DNA of 64,000 bases from CAIKBL01 sp964555355 (GTDB lineage Bacteria; Pseudomonadota; Gammaproteobacteria; Ga0077536), in the NCBI GenBank assembly GCA_964555355.1, contig CAZKRY010000005.1, positions 248,001 through 312,000 on the forward strand, read 5' to 3'. The position numbers were made by a program, and so were the translations under genes. The notes below the pieces were generated by a model. That model saw only the letters and a list, made by a program, of their open reading frames with translations. It did no database searches and was not told where the DNA came from. This document shows positions 26,301 through 35,024 of the stretch, in pieces. Every line of letters begins with the position of its first letter. Position 1 is the stretch's first letter.

Positions 26301-27527
26301 TTGATCGATTCCTTATGGCGGCGGCGCCACCAGCCCTGGGTCCTGCTGTGGCCACTGGCGCTCGCCAATATGACCTCTTGGGGCTGTCTTTATTTCAGCT
26401 TCTCGCTGCTCATCGAACCCATGCAGCACGAACTCGGTTGGTCGCGCACCGCACTCAACGGTGCGTTGACCTGCGGTTTGCTCGTCACCGGCTTAACGGC
26501 CTATCCGGTCGGTAAATGGCTCGATCGCCACGGCGGACGTTGGCTCATGACCTTAGGATCGCTCGGCAGCGGGTTGCTGCTTTTGATCTGGTCGCGGATC
26601 GAAATGCTGCCGCAGTTTTATCTGATGTGGCTAACACTTGGCGTATGCATGGCCTGTGTGTTCATGGAGCCGTTATTTGCCGTCATCAATCAAGTATTCG
26701 GTACGGAATCGCGCAAAGCGTTTACGAGTCTAATCTTGGTGGTAGGACTGTCCGGTAGCGTTTATGTTCCGCTGATCGGCAATATGATCCCCTGGCTTGG
26801 TTGGCGTGAAACGCTGGTCATTCTGGCAGCTTTACAACTCTGCTTTTGTGCGCCAATCCATTGGTGGTTCATTCCGCCGCGTCACGCGAAACCGCAGGCC
26901 CGTCACGCGATAAGTGAGTTGCGCGGCCGGATTGTCATGCGTCGACGCCTGCGGAATCCGGTATTCTGGGGATTGGCGCTGTGGTACACCTCGTACAATT
27001 TGACGGCGTCGAGTATTAACTTTCAGTTTATTCCGTTGCTGCGCGCGGAGGGCGTGACGGACACCGTCATCTTCGCGGCGTTTGCATTGATTGGCCCGGT
27101 GCAAGTCTGCGCGCGTGCGGTGATTATGACGCTCGCCAAGAATGCCTCGATTGCCCGCCTTGGCGCGGGCACGTCTTCCGTCATCCCGGTCTCGATTCTG
27201 GTGTTGATCTTCGCCCCGCATAAATTCACGTGGCTCTGCTTGTTCGTGTGCTTATTCGCGACCGGGCACGGGATCACCACCATCTTGCGCGGCACGGCAC
27301 CGCTCGAATGGTTGGGCCGAGAATACTTTGCGCGCACGATGGGCGCGATCGCGCTGCCGATGATGTTTGCGATGGCGCTCGCGCCGTCGTTAACGGCGTT
27401 TTATTGGAAGGTGTCCGGCAGCGCGAAGTTCATGTTGTGGATGATATTCGCGGGATCTTTGTTGGGTAGCGCAGGTTACTGGTTGGCGGTGTTGTCACGA
27501 CGGCGGGCGCGCCGCAGAGCACACTAA
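26301..27527 (+). CDS. MFS transporter, monocarboxylate-like
   Basis: 408 residues with a TTG start two bases after the patatin stop. About twelve membrane segments are visible in two halves with a basic loop (about 195-220) between. The MFS signature between segments 2 and 3 reads GKWLDRHGGRWLM. General form resembles monocarboxylate/oxalate-formate antiporter-like carriers. Placed between two HyuA/B clusters, it may import their substrate. It converges on the RidA-family gene with a 4-base overlap. Confidence 0.85.
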   Translation: MIDSLWRRRHQPWVLLWPLALANMTSWGCLYFSFSLLIEPMQHELGWSRTALNGALTCGLLVTGLTAYPVGKWLDRHGGRWLMTLGSLGSGLLLLIWSRIEMLPQFYLMWLTLGVCMACVFMEPLFAVINQVFGTESRKAFTSLILVVGLSGSVYVPLIGNMIPWLGWRETLVILAALQLCFCAPIHWWFIPPRHAKPQARHAISELRGRIVMRRRLRNPVFWGLALWYTSYNLTASSINFQFIPLLRAEGVTDTVIFAAFALIGPVQVCARAVIMTLAKNASIARLGAGTSSVIPVSILVLIFAPHKFTWLCLFVCLFATGHGITTILRGTAPLEWLGREYFARTMGAIALPMMFAMALAPSLTAFYWKVSGSAKFMLWMIFAGSLLGSAGYWLAVLSRRRARRRAH

Positions 27528-28009
27528 ATTGAGATTTCCAACTCTGCTTCGATTTCCACCGGCAATTTAAACGGTAATGCGCCCATCCCGACCGCCGAGC
27601 GCGCGTGCGCACCGATGTCGGGACCAAAGACCTCCAGAATCAATTCCGAAAAGCCATTGATCACCGCCGGCTGTTGCGCGAAGTCGGGCGTGCAATTAAC
27701 CATCCCGAAAACACGCAACCAAGCGGTGACGCGATCGAGCGTGCCTAATTCGCGTTGCAAGCTGCCTAGGATTGAAAGGCCGGTTAAGCCGGCCGCGTGT
27801 TGCGCTTGTTCAAGCGTGACCTCTGCGCCGACTTTCCCGAATGGACCCGCGAGCGAACCGTCAGGATTTTGCGGCGCATGGCCTGACACATAAACCCGAT
27901 TTCCATGCACGCGCACCCAGGGAAACGGGAGCTTAACCCCCGGAGGCACCGTCAGCGGGGCGGGGAGCACGAGTCCCAGTTCTTGTAAACGCGCGGCGAT
28001 TTTTGACAT
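27524..28009 (-). CDS. RidA/YjgF-family protein of the HyuB2 operon
   Basis: 161 residues from the ATG at 28009 (a longer frame to 28039 would run into the HyuB gene). RidA fold with VSGHAPQNPDG near residue 45 and a C-terminal GAHARSAVGMGALPFKLPVEIEAEL that keeps the conserved Arg and Glu. RidA members hydrolyse reactive enamines/imines or act as amidohydrolases. It starts 13 bases after the HyuB2 stop and so is the last gene of the HyuA2-HyuB2-RidA operon. It is longer than housekeeping RidA (126 residues at 59105) and belongs to the YjgH/COG0251-like catabolic subgroup. Confidence 0.85.
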   Translation of the reverse strand: MSKIAARLQELGLVLPAPLTVPPGVKLPFPWVRVHGNRVYVSGHAPQNPDGSLAGPFGKVGAEVTLEQAQHAAGLTGLSILGSLQRELGTLDRVTAWLRVFGMVNCTPDFAQQPAVINGFSELILEVFGPDIGAHARSAVGMGALPFKLPVEIEAELEISI

Positions 28010-28022
28010 ATCGGCAAACTCT

Positions 28023-30305
28023 TTAGGTTTTGAGCGCAATATCGCATAGCAAGGGATCGCGCGTCACGGCGATTTCGTTGTCGATCTGCGTGCCGCAAGT
28101 TGGGCAATAAAACACGCGAAACGCGACTGCATCGTCGATGAATTGACCCGGTTCGCCAATCAACGGATTGGCGGCAGAGACCGGCAAGTCGTCGCGAATG
28201 CAGGCTTCTTTGTAGTTTGTATGCCCGGCGCCGAGCGGCCCACTGCATTTGGCGCAGGCAAAATAGACGCCCTCGTTATCGCGGTGGACGTGGAGGGTCA
28301 CGCTTGCCTCGAAAAGTTTGACGCCGCTTCTCGGCGCTGGTTTGCACCCGTGTTTTACGACGCGCGCGTCACGGATTTTTGCGCGATGAGCGGCGGTGGA
28401 CATTACATCGACCTTGCGCTCACCTTCCAACACCGCACCGTACAAACTGTGCGCTGCGGCGGGGCTTATCGCGAGATTTTCCAAATCGTCTTCAATGTCC
28501 TCCGGCGCGCGCTCGAACGGATCGCCAAAACCGCCGCCGCCCGTCCAGCGCACCGCGTACACATCGGAAGGATTTTGCACAAAGTTTTCCTGGCGCAATT
28601 GCAGGAACTCAGAGGTGCCGCTGACTTCCGAGGTGTCATCGATCAAACGCGAGGATTTCATGCGCTCAAGAATGTCCGTGTTGCGAAGAAACGTGTAGGC
28701 GTTGGTAGTTGACGGATAGCCGCCCATCATGCCGGTGGAGGTTGGCGTCGCATTGCCGGAGGAGAGGGTGTCCTGCGTAATGAAGTCGGTGTTGTGCGGG
28801 ATGAAACAACTCTCGGCCGATAAGCCGCCACGATACTGTCCGGCACCGCCCGAATCCGGTAATTCTTTTCGGTACAAAAATAGGATCGGGAAACTTTGCT
28901 CGGTATGTTCGATGTTCGGGAGTTGGCAAATAGGCGTGCGCGATTGACCGCCGGTATTGATCCCATCGGCATGTGAAAACGCGCCGATCGCGCCGCCGAT
29001 CGGATCGATGAGCAAATAGCCATAGCGCTCACCCCACTGATCGATGCCGCGGAATAAAGTCGCCGGCCACTGGCTAGTGCCGCCGATACACATGATGTCG
29101 CGCCGCATTTCGCTATCCGGGTAGATCATCTTGGACAACACGTTGTAGGCCGGATAAAGCGAAATTTCCATCGACTGAATCGGTGCGGTCGAGACCGACG
29201 CCGGAAAGTTAGCGCAATTCAACGTGCCGGGTGTGGGGTCGAAATCAATGTGGCGTAACGCACCGCCAACGGCGAAGTATTGGTCCCAACATAGGAGTTC
29301 TGTCACCGCGACCATGATGGCGCCGCGCCATCCGGAGTAAGTGGCGTTCATCGCGCCCTCTTGGCCGGCCGAGCCATCGTTGGTGAAGACCAGCTTGTGG
29401 CCCTCTTTTTTCAACTGCAGTTGCACGCGGTGGGTGCGACGATCACCCGGGCGGCACGCCTCGATATAGGTGCGTTCTTGCCAGAATCCGTCCGGGATCC
29501 GTGCCATCTTGGCGAGGAAGGCTTTTTCCGAGTTGTCGATGATTTTTTTCATGACCCCTTTGACCGTCGCCGGCCCATAGCGACGGATGAGTTCAAGCAC
29601 ACGATCGCGTGCGGTGGCATTGCCGGCCATCTGCGCGCGGAAGTCCAGCGCGACCAACTGCGGTTTGCGCGAGGCGCGCAGGTACACGGCTTCGATGTCG
29701 CGGCGGATCTCGCCTTTTTCGATGATCTTGATCGGCGGTAACATGATGCCTTCGTCGTACGCGGATTCGGCCGACGGGCAAAAGCTCCCGGGTGTAATGC
29801 CGCCGATATCGTATTGATGCAGACAGTTGGTGACCCAACAGAAAAGCTCGCCTTCCCAAAACACCGGGCACAGCAACATAACGTCTTGCTGATGGGCAGC
29901 CCCAACCCAAGGATCGTTCGCGAGAAACATATCGCCGTCTTGGATGCCTGGATTATCGCTGCGAAATTCGAGCGTCCATTTCACCTGCGTATCCGTCACC
30001 CCGGACATGTATTGCATATAAGGACCGAAGTACACGAATTCGGCATCCTCTGTGAGTAGCGATGGATTGAGATCGAGCGCGTACATCGCAACCGGTGAAC
30101 CCGATAAGCGCTGAATCGTCGCGCCATGTTCTTCGTTGATCTGCCATAGGTTGTGGCGCACAACTTCATAGGTCACCGGATCGATTTCCTGCTCCCAAGT
30201 GCTATGCAGTTTGAGCTTCGGCGAGATGCGCAATTTAGCCGGTGGCACGTAGGGGTGATTGACGCCGTCAAAATCGACATCGGTGATTTCACTGATTCGC
30301 GGCAT
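28023..30305 (-). CDS. HyuB-type subunit with Cys-rich C-terminal extension (cluster 2)
   Basis: 760 residues. The main body (about 35-610) is HyuB: DPVTYEVVRHNLWQINEEHG, LANDPWVGAAHQQDVML, TGGGGFGDPFERAPED. An added C-terminal part (about 640-760) carries Cys684-x2-Cys687, Cys702 and Cys734-x2-Cys737 (CAKC, FYCPTC), resembling the small zinc-binding gamma subunit of acetone carboxylase. This layout fits acetone/acetophenone carboxylase-like enzymes more than plain hydantoinases. It lies 11 bases after HyuA2 and before the RidA gene. The gamma-like reading is an inference from the Cys pattern and position. Confidence 0.87.
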   Translation of the reverse strand: MPRISEITDVDFDGVNHPYVPPAKLRISPKLKLHSTWEQEIDPVTYEVVRHNLWQINEEHGATIQRLSGSPVAMYALDLNPSLLTEDAEFVYFGPYMQYMSGVTDTQVKWTLEFRSDNPGIQDGDMFLANDPWVGAAHQQDVMLLCPVFWEGELFCWVTNCLHQYDIGGITPGSFCPSAESAYDEGIMLPPIKIIEKGEIRRDIEAVYLRASRKPQLVALDFRAQMAGNATARDRVLELIRRYGPATVKGVMKKIIDNSEKAFLAKMARIPDGFWQERTYIEACRPGDRRTHRVQLQLKKEGHKLVFTNDGSAGQEGAMNATYSGWRGAIMVAVTELLCWDQYFAVGGALRHIDFDPTPGTLNCANFPASVSTAPIQSMEISLYPAYNVLSKMIYPDSEMRRDIMCIGGTSQWPATLFRGIDQWGERYGYLLIDPIGGAIGAFSHADGINTGGQSRTPICQLPNIEHTEQSFPILFLYRKELPDSGGAGQYRGGLSAESCFIPHNTDFITQDTLSSGNATPTSTGMMGGYPSTTNAYTFLRNTDILERMKSSRLIDDTSEVSGTSEFLQLRQENFVQNPSDVYAVRWTGGGGFGDPFERAPEDIEDDLENLAISPAAAHSLYGAVLEGERKVDVMSTAAHRAKIRDARVVKHGCKPAPRSGVKLFEASVTLHVHRDNEGVYFACAKCSGPLGAGHTNYKEACIRDDLPVSAANPLIGEPGQFIDDAVAFRVFYCPTCGTQIDNEIAVTRDPLLCDIALKT

Positions 30306-30316
30306 GACATGCTCTC

Positions 30317-32428
30317 CTAGACGGTTAATCCGGTTTCGATCACAAAATTGCGCAATGCGTCCACGGCGACGCGTTGACCCGGGTGCACGACGATTGACGT
30401 GGTCGTCGTTTCAATCACACAAGGCCCGTCAAGGGTATTGCCGGGCCGTAGACGATAACCGTCATAGATTGGGGTGGGGCTAAGTTTCTTCCATTCGGCC
30501 CAATAAATATCACGCATGCCGGTGTGCGCGGTTGGCGCTAACGCTTGGGTCAGTTCGGTTGCCGCAATCAAGCGCGGCTTACGCGCTTCGGCCGCCGCGC
30601 GGACTCGGAAGGTTACGCACTCGAGCCGTGCCCCCGGCAGTGCCGAACCGCGGCCGTACAGTTGTTCGTAACGACGTACGAAACGCGCGCGGAGATCGTC
30701 GAGGTCGTCGGCGCCGAGTTCGCCGCGCGGAAGTTCCACTTCAACTTCGTTGATTTGCCCGCGATGACGCATATCGATGGAGTAAGAGAATCGCTGTTGA
30801 GTCTCGCCGATGCCATCCTCCGCCAATTGCGCGCGACCCTTGGCGGCGAGTTCGGCGAGCACGTGATTGATGTTCGTCACCGTGAACGGTGACGACATGA
30901 TTCGTACTTGTTCGTTGACGTGCAACGTGTCGGCCGACGCCGCGCCGAACGCACACCACGTGGAGGCGGTATCTCCCTGCGGAACGATGACGCGTGTGAT
31001 GCCGGCTTCGCGTGCGGTCACCGCCATGTGCACGGGACCGGCGCCACCGAAAGCGAAGAGCACGAAGTCGCGTGGATCGAGACCTTTTTGAATAGTCGCC
31101 TTGCGCACCAAGTCGGCCATTTGGAATTCGGCGATTTGCGCGACCCCGCTCGCGAGTTCGTACAAGCTCATGTCCAGTTCATCGGCGAGCATTTGTAAAC
31201 CGGCTGCCGCACCCGCGCGATCGAGTCGCATGGTACCGCCGGCAAAGTTGTCGGCGTCGAGATAGCCGAGCACGATGTCGGCGTCGGTGGTCGTTGGCGT
31301 CGTACCCCCGCGTTGATAACAGATTGGACCGGGATCGGCGCCCGCGCTCTGTGGGCCGACTTTCAGCGTGCGGGTTGTTTTGTCGATCCATACTTTGCTG
31401 CCGCCGCCGGTCCCCATGGTTTGGACGTCGACTTTCGGTAAGAAGTACTCGTACTGATGCACGAGGCTTTTATACGACACCACCGCTTTCGCGTCGTGAA
31501 TCACGCCAACGTCGAACGAGGTGCCGCCCATATCCGTTGTGATGATATTTTTCTCTTGCATCACGCTGCCGAGATACAGCGAGCCGGTCACACCGGATAC
31601 CGGGCCGGAGTCGAGGGTCAACAAGGGTGCGTCTTGGGCTTTGCGGACCGAAATGGTGCCGCCGGCGCATTGGGTGATCTGCAACGGCGGTTCGTAGCCG
31701 AGTTCCTTGAGACGTGCGTCGAGATTGCTTAGGTAATTAACCGTGAGCGGGCCGATGTAGGCATTCAGTGCCACGGCTGTGGTGCGTTCATATTCTCCCC
31801 ACTTGGGGGCGAGTTCATGAGAGCAGGTGACGTACAACGACGGCGCGATTTCCTGCGCAAGCTGTTTGACCCGTTTTTCGTGGGCAGGCTCTAGAAACGA
31901 CCACAGAAAGCAGATCGCGAGCGCCTCCGCACCCTGCGCGACCAATTCGCGAATCGCGGTTCTTGCTTCGTCCTCGTTCAACTCGACCACAACTTTGCCG
32001 AAGCAATCGACCCGCTCGGAAACGCCCCGAATCATGCGTTTGGGAATGATCGGGTCCGGTTTACTGCTTTCCGGAATGTGCACGATGAGTTTGATGTCCT
32101 GTCCGGACAGGCCGCGCGAGCCGCGCATGATATGAATGACGTCGTTATGTCCCTTGGTCGTCAACAAGCCGACTTTGGCCCCCCGCCGTTGAATGATGGC
32201 ATTGGTGCCTGCGGTGGTGCCGTGGTTCAGCATCGTGATCGAACGAAGGAGGGCAGGGAGTTCGAGGCTTACCCGCTCGCCTGCACGGCGCAACGCTTCG
32301 AGGACGCCATCCGCAAAGTTACGTGGGGTGGACGGGGCTTTGGCGATGGTGAGACGGCCGGTCTCATCGATCAAAACGCAATCGGTGAATGTGCCGCCTA
32401 TGTCCAGGCCGCAAAGAAACGAAGCCAT
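30317..32428 (-). CDS. HyuA-type subunit (cluster 2)
   Basis: 703 residues. Landmarks: LCGLDIGGTFTDCVLIDE (5-22), LNHGTTAGTNAIIQRRGAKVGLLTT, TTDMGGTSFDVGVIHD and GPQSAGADPGPICYQRGG. It is the first gene of the minus-strand operon HyuA2-HyuB2-RidA and is divergent from a TetR regulator. It is as long as the acetone/acetophenone carboxylase beta-type subunits. Its N-terminal half is clearly a separate lineage from the cluster 1 copy, so the two pairs are unlikely to be a recent duplication. Confidence 0.9.
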   Translation of the reverse strand: MASFLCGLDIGGTFTDCVLIDETGRLTIAKAPSTPRNFADGVLEALRRAGERVSLELPALLRSITMLNHGTTAGTNAIIQRRGAKVGLLTTKGHNDVIHIMRGSRGLSGQDIKLIVHIPESSKPDPIIPKRMIRGVSERVDCFGKVVVELNEDEARTAIRELVAQGAEALAICFLWSFLEPAHEKRVKQLAQEIAPSLYVTCSHELAPKWGEYERTTAVALNAYIGPLTVNYLSNLDARLKELGYEPPLQITQCAGGTISVRKAQDAPLLTLDSGPVSGVTGSLYLGSVMQEKNIITTDMGGTSFDVGVIHDAKAVVSYKSLVHQYEYFLPKVDVQTMGTGGGSKVWIDKTTRTLKVGPQSAGADPGPICYQRGGTTPTTTDADIVLGYLDADNFAGGTMRLDRAGAAAGLQMLADELDMSLYELASGVAQIAEFQMADLVRKATIQKGLDPRDFVLFAFGGAGPVHMAVTAREAGITRVIVPQGDTASTWCAFGAASADTLHVNEQVRIMSSPFTVTNINHVLAELAAKGRAQLAEDGIGETQQRFSYSIDMRHRGQINEVEVELPRGELGADDLDDLRARFVRRYEQLYGRGSALPGARLECVTFRVRAAAEARKPRLIAATELTQALAPTAHTGMRDIYWAEWKKLSPTPIYDGYRLRPGNTLDGPCVIETTTTSIVVHPGQRVAVDALRNFVIETGLTV

Positions 32429-32506
32429 GCCGGAATCCTCGTACTAAAGGGATGATCGCCACCGAGTTGAAAATGATCTGTGGCTGTCCTAAATCGACTG
32501 CTAGAA

Positions 32507-32526
32507 TTAAACGAACGTTCAATTAA
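32507..32526. promoter_or_regulatory. Palindromic candidate TetR operator
   Basis: TTAAACGAACGTTCAATTAA is a near-perfect dyad around GAACGTTC, lying 79 bases before HyuA2 and 175 before the TetR gene. The form, an AT-flanked GAACGTTC core, is typical of TetR-family sites. On the minus strand it includes TTGAAC, a possible -35 box for HyuA2. Binding by the neighbouring TetR is inferred from the divergent layout. Confidence 0.6.
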
Positions 32527-32552
32527 CGTCAAGCGAATCATGGATGCGCATC

Positions 32553-32710
32553 ATGGGTGTCCTCAATTCAGTCAATTCGCGGGAATGAATTGATGGGTGT
32601 CCCAAATTTCAAATTTCGGCGCCAAATTTCGGCGGGAATTGATGGGTGTCCCAAATTTCGCCAAATTTCGGTATCGACCGATCCATAGGTAGAACAAATA
32701 GTGGGTGTCC
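32553..32710. repeat. Cluster of ATGGGTGTCC-type short repeats
   Basis: Copies at 32553-32562, 32593-32602 and 32642-32651, and GTGGGTGTCC at 32701-32710, separated by AATTC/AAATTTC-rich spacers. The same word occurs at 52261, 52389 and (as GATGGATGTCC) 52231 and 54444. The last copy here supplies the GTG start of the TetR gene. Origin unknown. Confidence 0.8.
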
Positions 32711-33348
32711 CCAATTCACAGACCTCTTTTGAGGCGGGCTCGACGAAACAGCGGATCTTGGACGCGGCGGAGGCATTATTTGCCGAGCGGGGATTTGATG
32801 GGGTGTCGATTCGGCAGATCACCGCGCTTGCCGGCGTCGAACTCGCGCTCGCCAACTATCACTTCGGGCCCAAGACTGAACTCTTTCTCGCGAGCATTCG
32901 ACGGCGGGCGGATGAGCTCAATTCGGCACGCATGGCGCTGTTCGCGGCGCTATCCATCACCCCGACCGTCGAAGGACTCATCGACGCGTTCACCCGCCCG
33001 TTTCTCGAGAAGAGTGTCCATGGCGGGGTGGGCTGGAAGAACTACGCGCGACTTATCGCACAAACTTCCAATTCACCGCGCTGGACCCAGGCCGTCATGT
33101 CGGCGCAGTTCGATCCGGTTGCCGAGGCCTTTATCGGTGGTATGCGCCAGGCGCTGCCGGGCGCCGATGAACGTGACTTGTACTGGGGATTCCAGTTCCT
33201 GCTCGGAGCCATCACGAATACCTTCGCGGAGACCGGACGAATCGATGTGTTGTCCAAGGGGCTTTGCCGCGCGCACGAATTGGAGGCAATTTACGCACGG
33301 CTAGTGCCCTTCATGGCGGCCGGCTATCGCGCGCTCGCCGCACATTGA
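32701..33348 (+). CDS. TetR/AcrR-family regulator
   Basis: 215 residues. The GTG at 32701 is the only reasonable start because an in-frame stop lies 15 bases upstream; it falls in a copy of the short repeat, so the first eight residues are repeat-encoded. Residues about 16-62 are the TetR helix-turn-helix domain (TKQRILDAAEALFAERGFDG, IRQITALAGVELALANYHFG). The C-terminal ligand part (about 75-210) includes the YWGFQFLLGAITNTFAETGR segment common in regulators of fatty-acid and branched-chain catabolism. It is divergent from HyuA2 and probably controls that operon through the palindrome at 32507. Confidence 0.9.
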   Translation: MGVPNSQTSFEAGSTKQRILDAAEALFAERGFDGVSIRQITALAGVELALANYHFGPKTELFLASIRRRADELNSARMALFAALSITPTVEGLIDAFTRPFLEKSVHGGVGWKNYARLIAQTSNSPRWTQAVMSAQFDPVAEAFIGGMRQALPGADERDLYWGFQFLLGAITNTFAETGRIDVLSKGLCRAHELEAIYARLVPFMAAGYRALAAH

Positions 33349-33439
33349 AAACAATCGCATCCTCGCGGTGTGCGGCGAGGCGCATTCGCTACACTTGGGC
33401 GAGCAGGTATTAATAAGTGATTTTTCAGGCAGTCCCTTA

Positions 33440-34969
33440 ATGCAGATTGAAGACGCTCGACGCCGCACGCTCGGGCTCACGCCGCCGCCCATTGACCGCG
33501 CGGCATTGGCACTCCGACTACCGCATATCCGCGAGCTCTCGACGGCGCACCGCGAGCAAATCATGGCTGCCTGCGAACCCCAGCGGCTCCGCCAGGGCAG
33601 TTTGTTGTGCCAAGACCGAAGCGAACATTCATGGGCGTATTACCTGCTGCACGGCACTTTGATTGTCACCGGCGCCGACCGCGTGGTGCGGGAGTTGGAT
33701 GCCTCGACGCAGGGTATGTTGGAATGCTTCCACGCGCCGGGCAATTTCGGTGTGCATGCACGTGCTAAAACCGAAATCAGCATCCTTCGGATCCCCGTCG
33801 CCACGTTGAACCGCTATATCAATTTGACGCAAGCGTCCGCCGCGGCTCTGCCGGATGTCATCGAGCTTGGCGCCGATGATCACGAAAACGCCGATGGCCT
33901 CGAACTCGCGCTCAGCATTGGCGTGTTATCGCGATTACCGCCCGCGAATATCCAGCGCCTCTTGCAACGAGTGGAGGAGATCACGGTGCGCGCGGGCGAC
34001 ATCGTGTTGGAACAAGGCGCGCGAGCGGATAGTTGTTACATCATCAAATCTGGTGTCGCCGAAGTGGATATCGAGCGCAATGGCGGCACGATTTTTCGCG
34101 TGGCCTTGAAGGGTCCGGGGGAATTTTTCGGCGAAGAGGCGTTGCTCGCGCGGGCCACCCGGCGCGCGACGGTACGGATGCGCGCGGACGGGCAATTGTT
34201 GCGTATCGATGAAGAGGATTTTCAGAGATTAGTGGCGCCGGTCTATATTAAGTCGGTCACACGCGATGCGGCGGAATCGCTGGTAAGCGATGGTGCGGTG
34301 TGGCTGGACATGCGAGAGCCCTCGGAATTTCAACATGGTTCGATGCCGGGCGCGCTCAACATTCCGGAGGCCATCTTGCGTCTGCGCTGCACCAGTCTCG
34401 ATCCCAAGAACCAGTACATTGTTTGTAGCGGCGATCCGGCGCATAGCGCGTTAGGTAATTTTATGCTGACGGCGGCGGGTCTCGAGGCTTATTACCTGGA
34501 CGAAGCCATCGGCGCGCTGGAAGCCACCAGCAAGATCCCGTTTGCCAGCCAGCTCGAAAGCGATGCCGAGCTCCCGCCGGAAATTCTTCAACTCGACGGC
34601 GAAGACGAACTCGCAGAAACGCCCGCCATCTCAAGCACGGCAATTTCCGCTGTCGATACCGATGCGATGCGCATCGGTATCGAAGACATCCGCGCGGCCG
34701 AGCGTCAACGCTATCAACGTCGTTTGCGTAAATCGATGGCCCGCATCATCCGGGAAGCCGATGCGCGCGTGCGCACGGCCGTGCAAGAAGTCGAAATGAG
34801 TTACTTGGCCGAACTTGAGAACAAACATCGTCAGGTGTTGGACTTGAAGCGCAAGGTCGCGCAACAGCAGCGTGAGATATGGAAGCTGCAACAGGCTGCC
34901 GTGCGCGTCGCGTCGCCGCCTGAGCCTGCGCAGCCATGGTCTAACGAAGTCAGTCCGGATAGCATTTAG
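33440..34969 (+). CDS. Double cNMP-domain, rhodanese and coiled-coil protein
   Basis: 509 residues from the ATG at 33440; a GTG at 33368 would add 24. Order: a degenerate cNMP-like domain (about 28-125), a second cNMP domain (about 150-265) that keeps FFGEEALLARATRRATV with the expected Glu and Arg, a rhodanese domain (about 280-385) with Cys329 in the active loop IVCSGD, then an acidic linker and an Arg/Glu/Gln-rich coiled coil (about 410-490). No membrane segment or output enzyme is seen. It looks like a cytoplasmic sensor or scaffold joining nucleotide binding to sulfur transfer. A shorter relative in layout is at 49454. Confidence 0.8.
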   Translation: MQIEDARRRTLGLTPPPIDRAALALRLPHIRELSTAHREQIMAACEPQRLRQGSLLCQDRSEHSWAYYLLHGTLIVTGADRVVRELDASTQGMLECFHAPGNFGVHARAKTEISILRIPVATLNRYINLTQASAAALPDVIELGADDHENADGLELALSIGVLSRLPPANIQRLLQRVEEITVRAGDIVLEQGARADSCYIIKSGVAEVDIERNGGTIFRVALKGPGEFFGEEALLARATRRATVRMRADGQLLRIDEEDFQRLVAPVYIKSVTRDAAESLVSDGAVWLDMREPSEFQHGSMPGALNIPEAILRLRCTSLDPKNQYIVCSGDPAHSALGNFMLTAAGLEAYYLDEAIGALEATSKIPFASQLESDAELPPEILQLDGEDELAETPAISSTAISAVDTDAMRIGIEDIRAAERQRYQRRLRKSMARIIREADARVRTAVQEVEMSYLAELENKHRQVLDLKRKVAQQQREIWKLQQAAVRVASPPEPAQPWSNEVSPDSI

Positions 34970-35024
34970 GCCGCACCACGGCCGCGCACGTTGCGCGGCA
35001 GGGTGATCAATTAAGGACGGCTCG

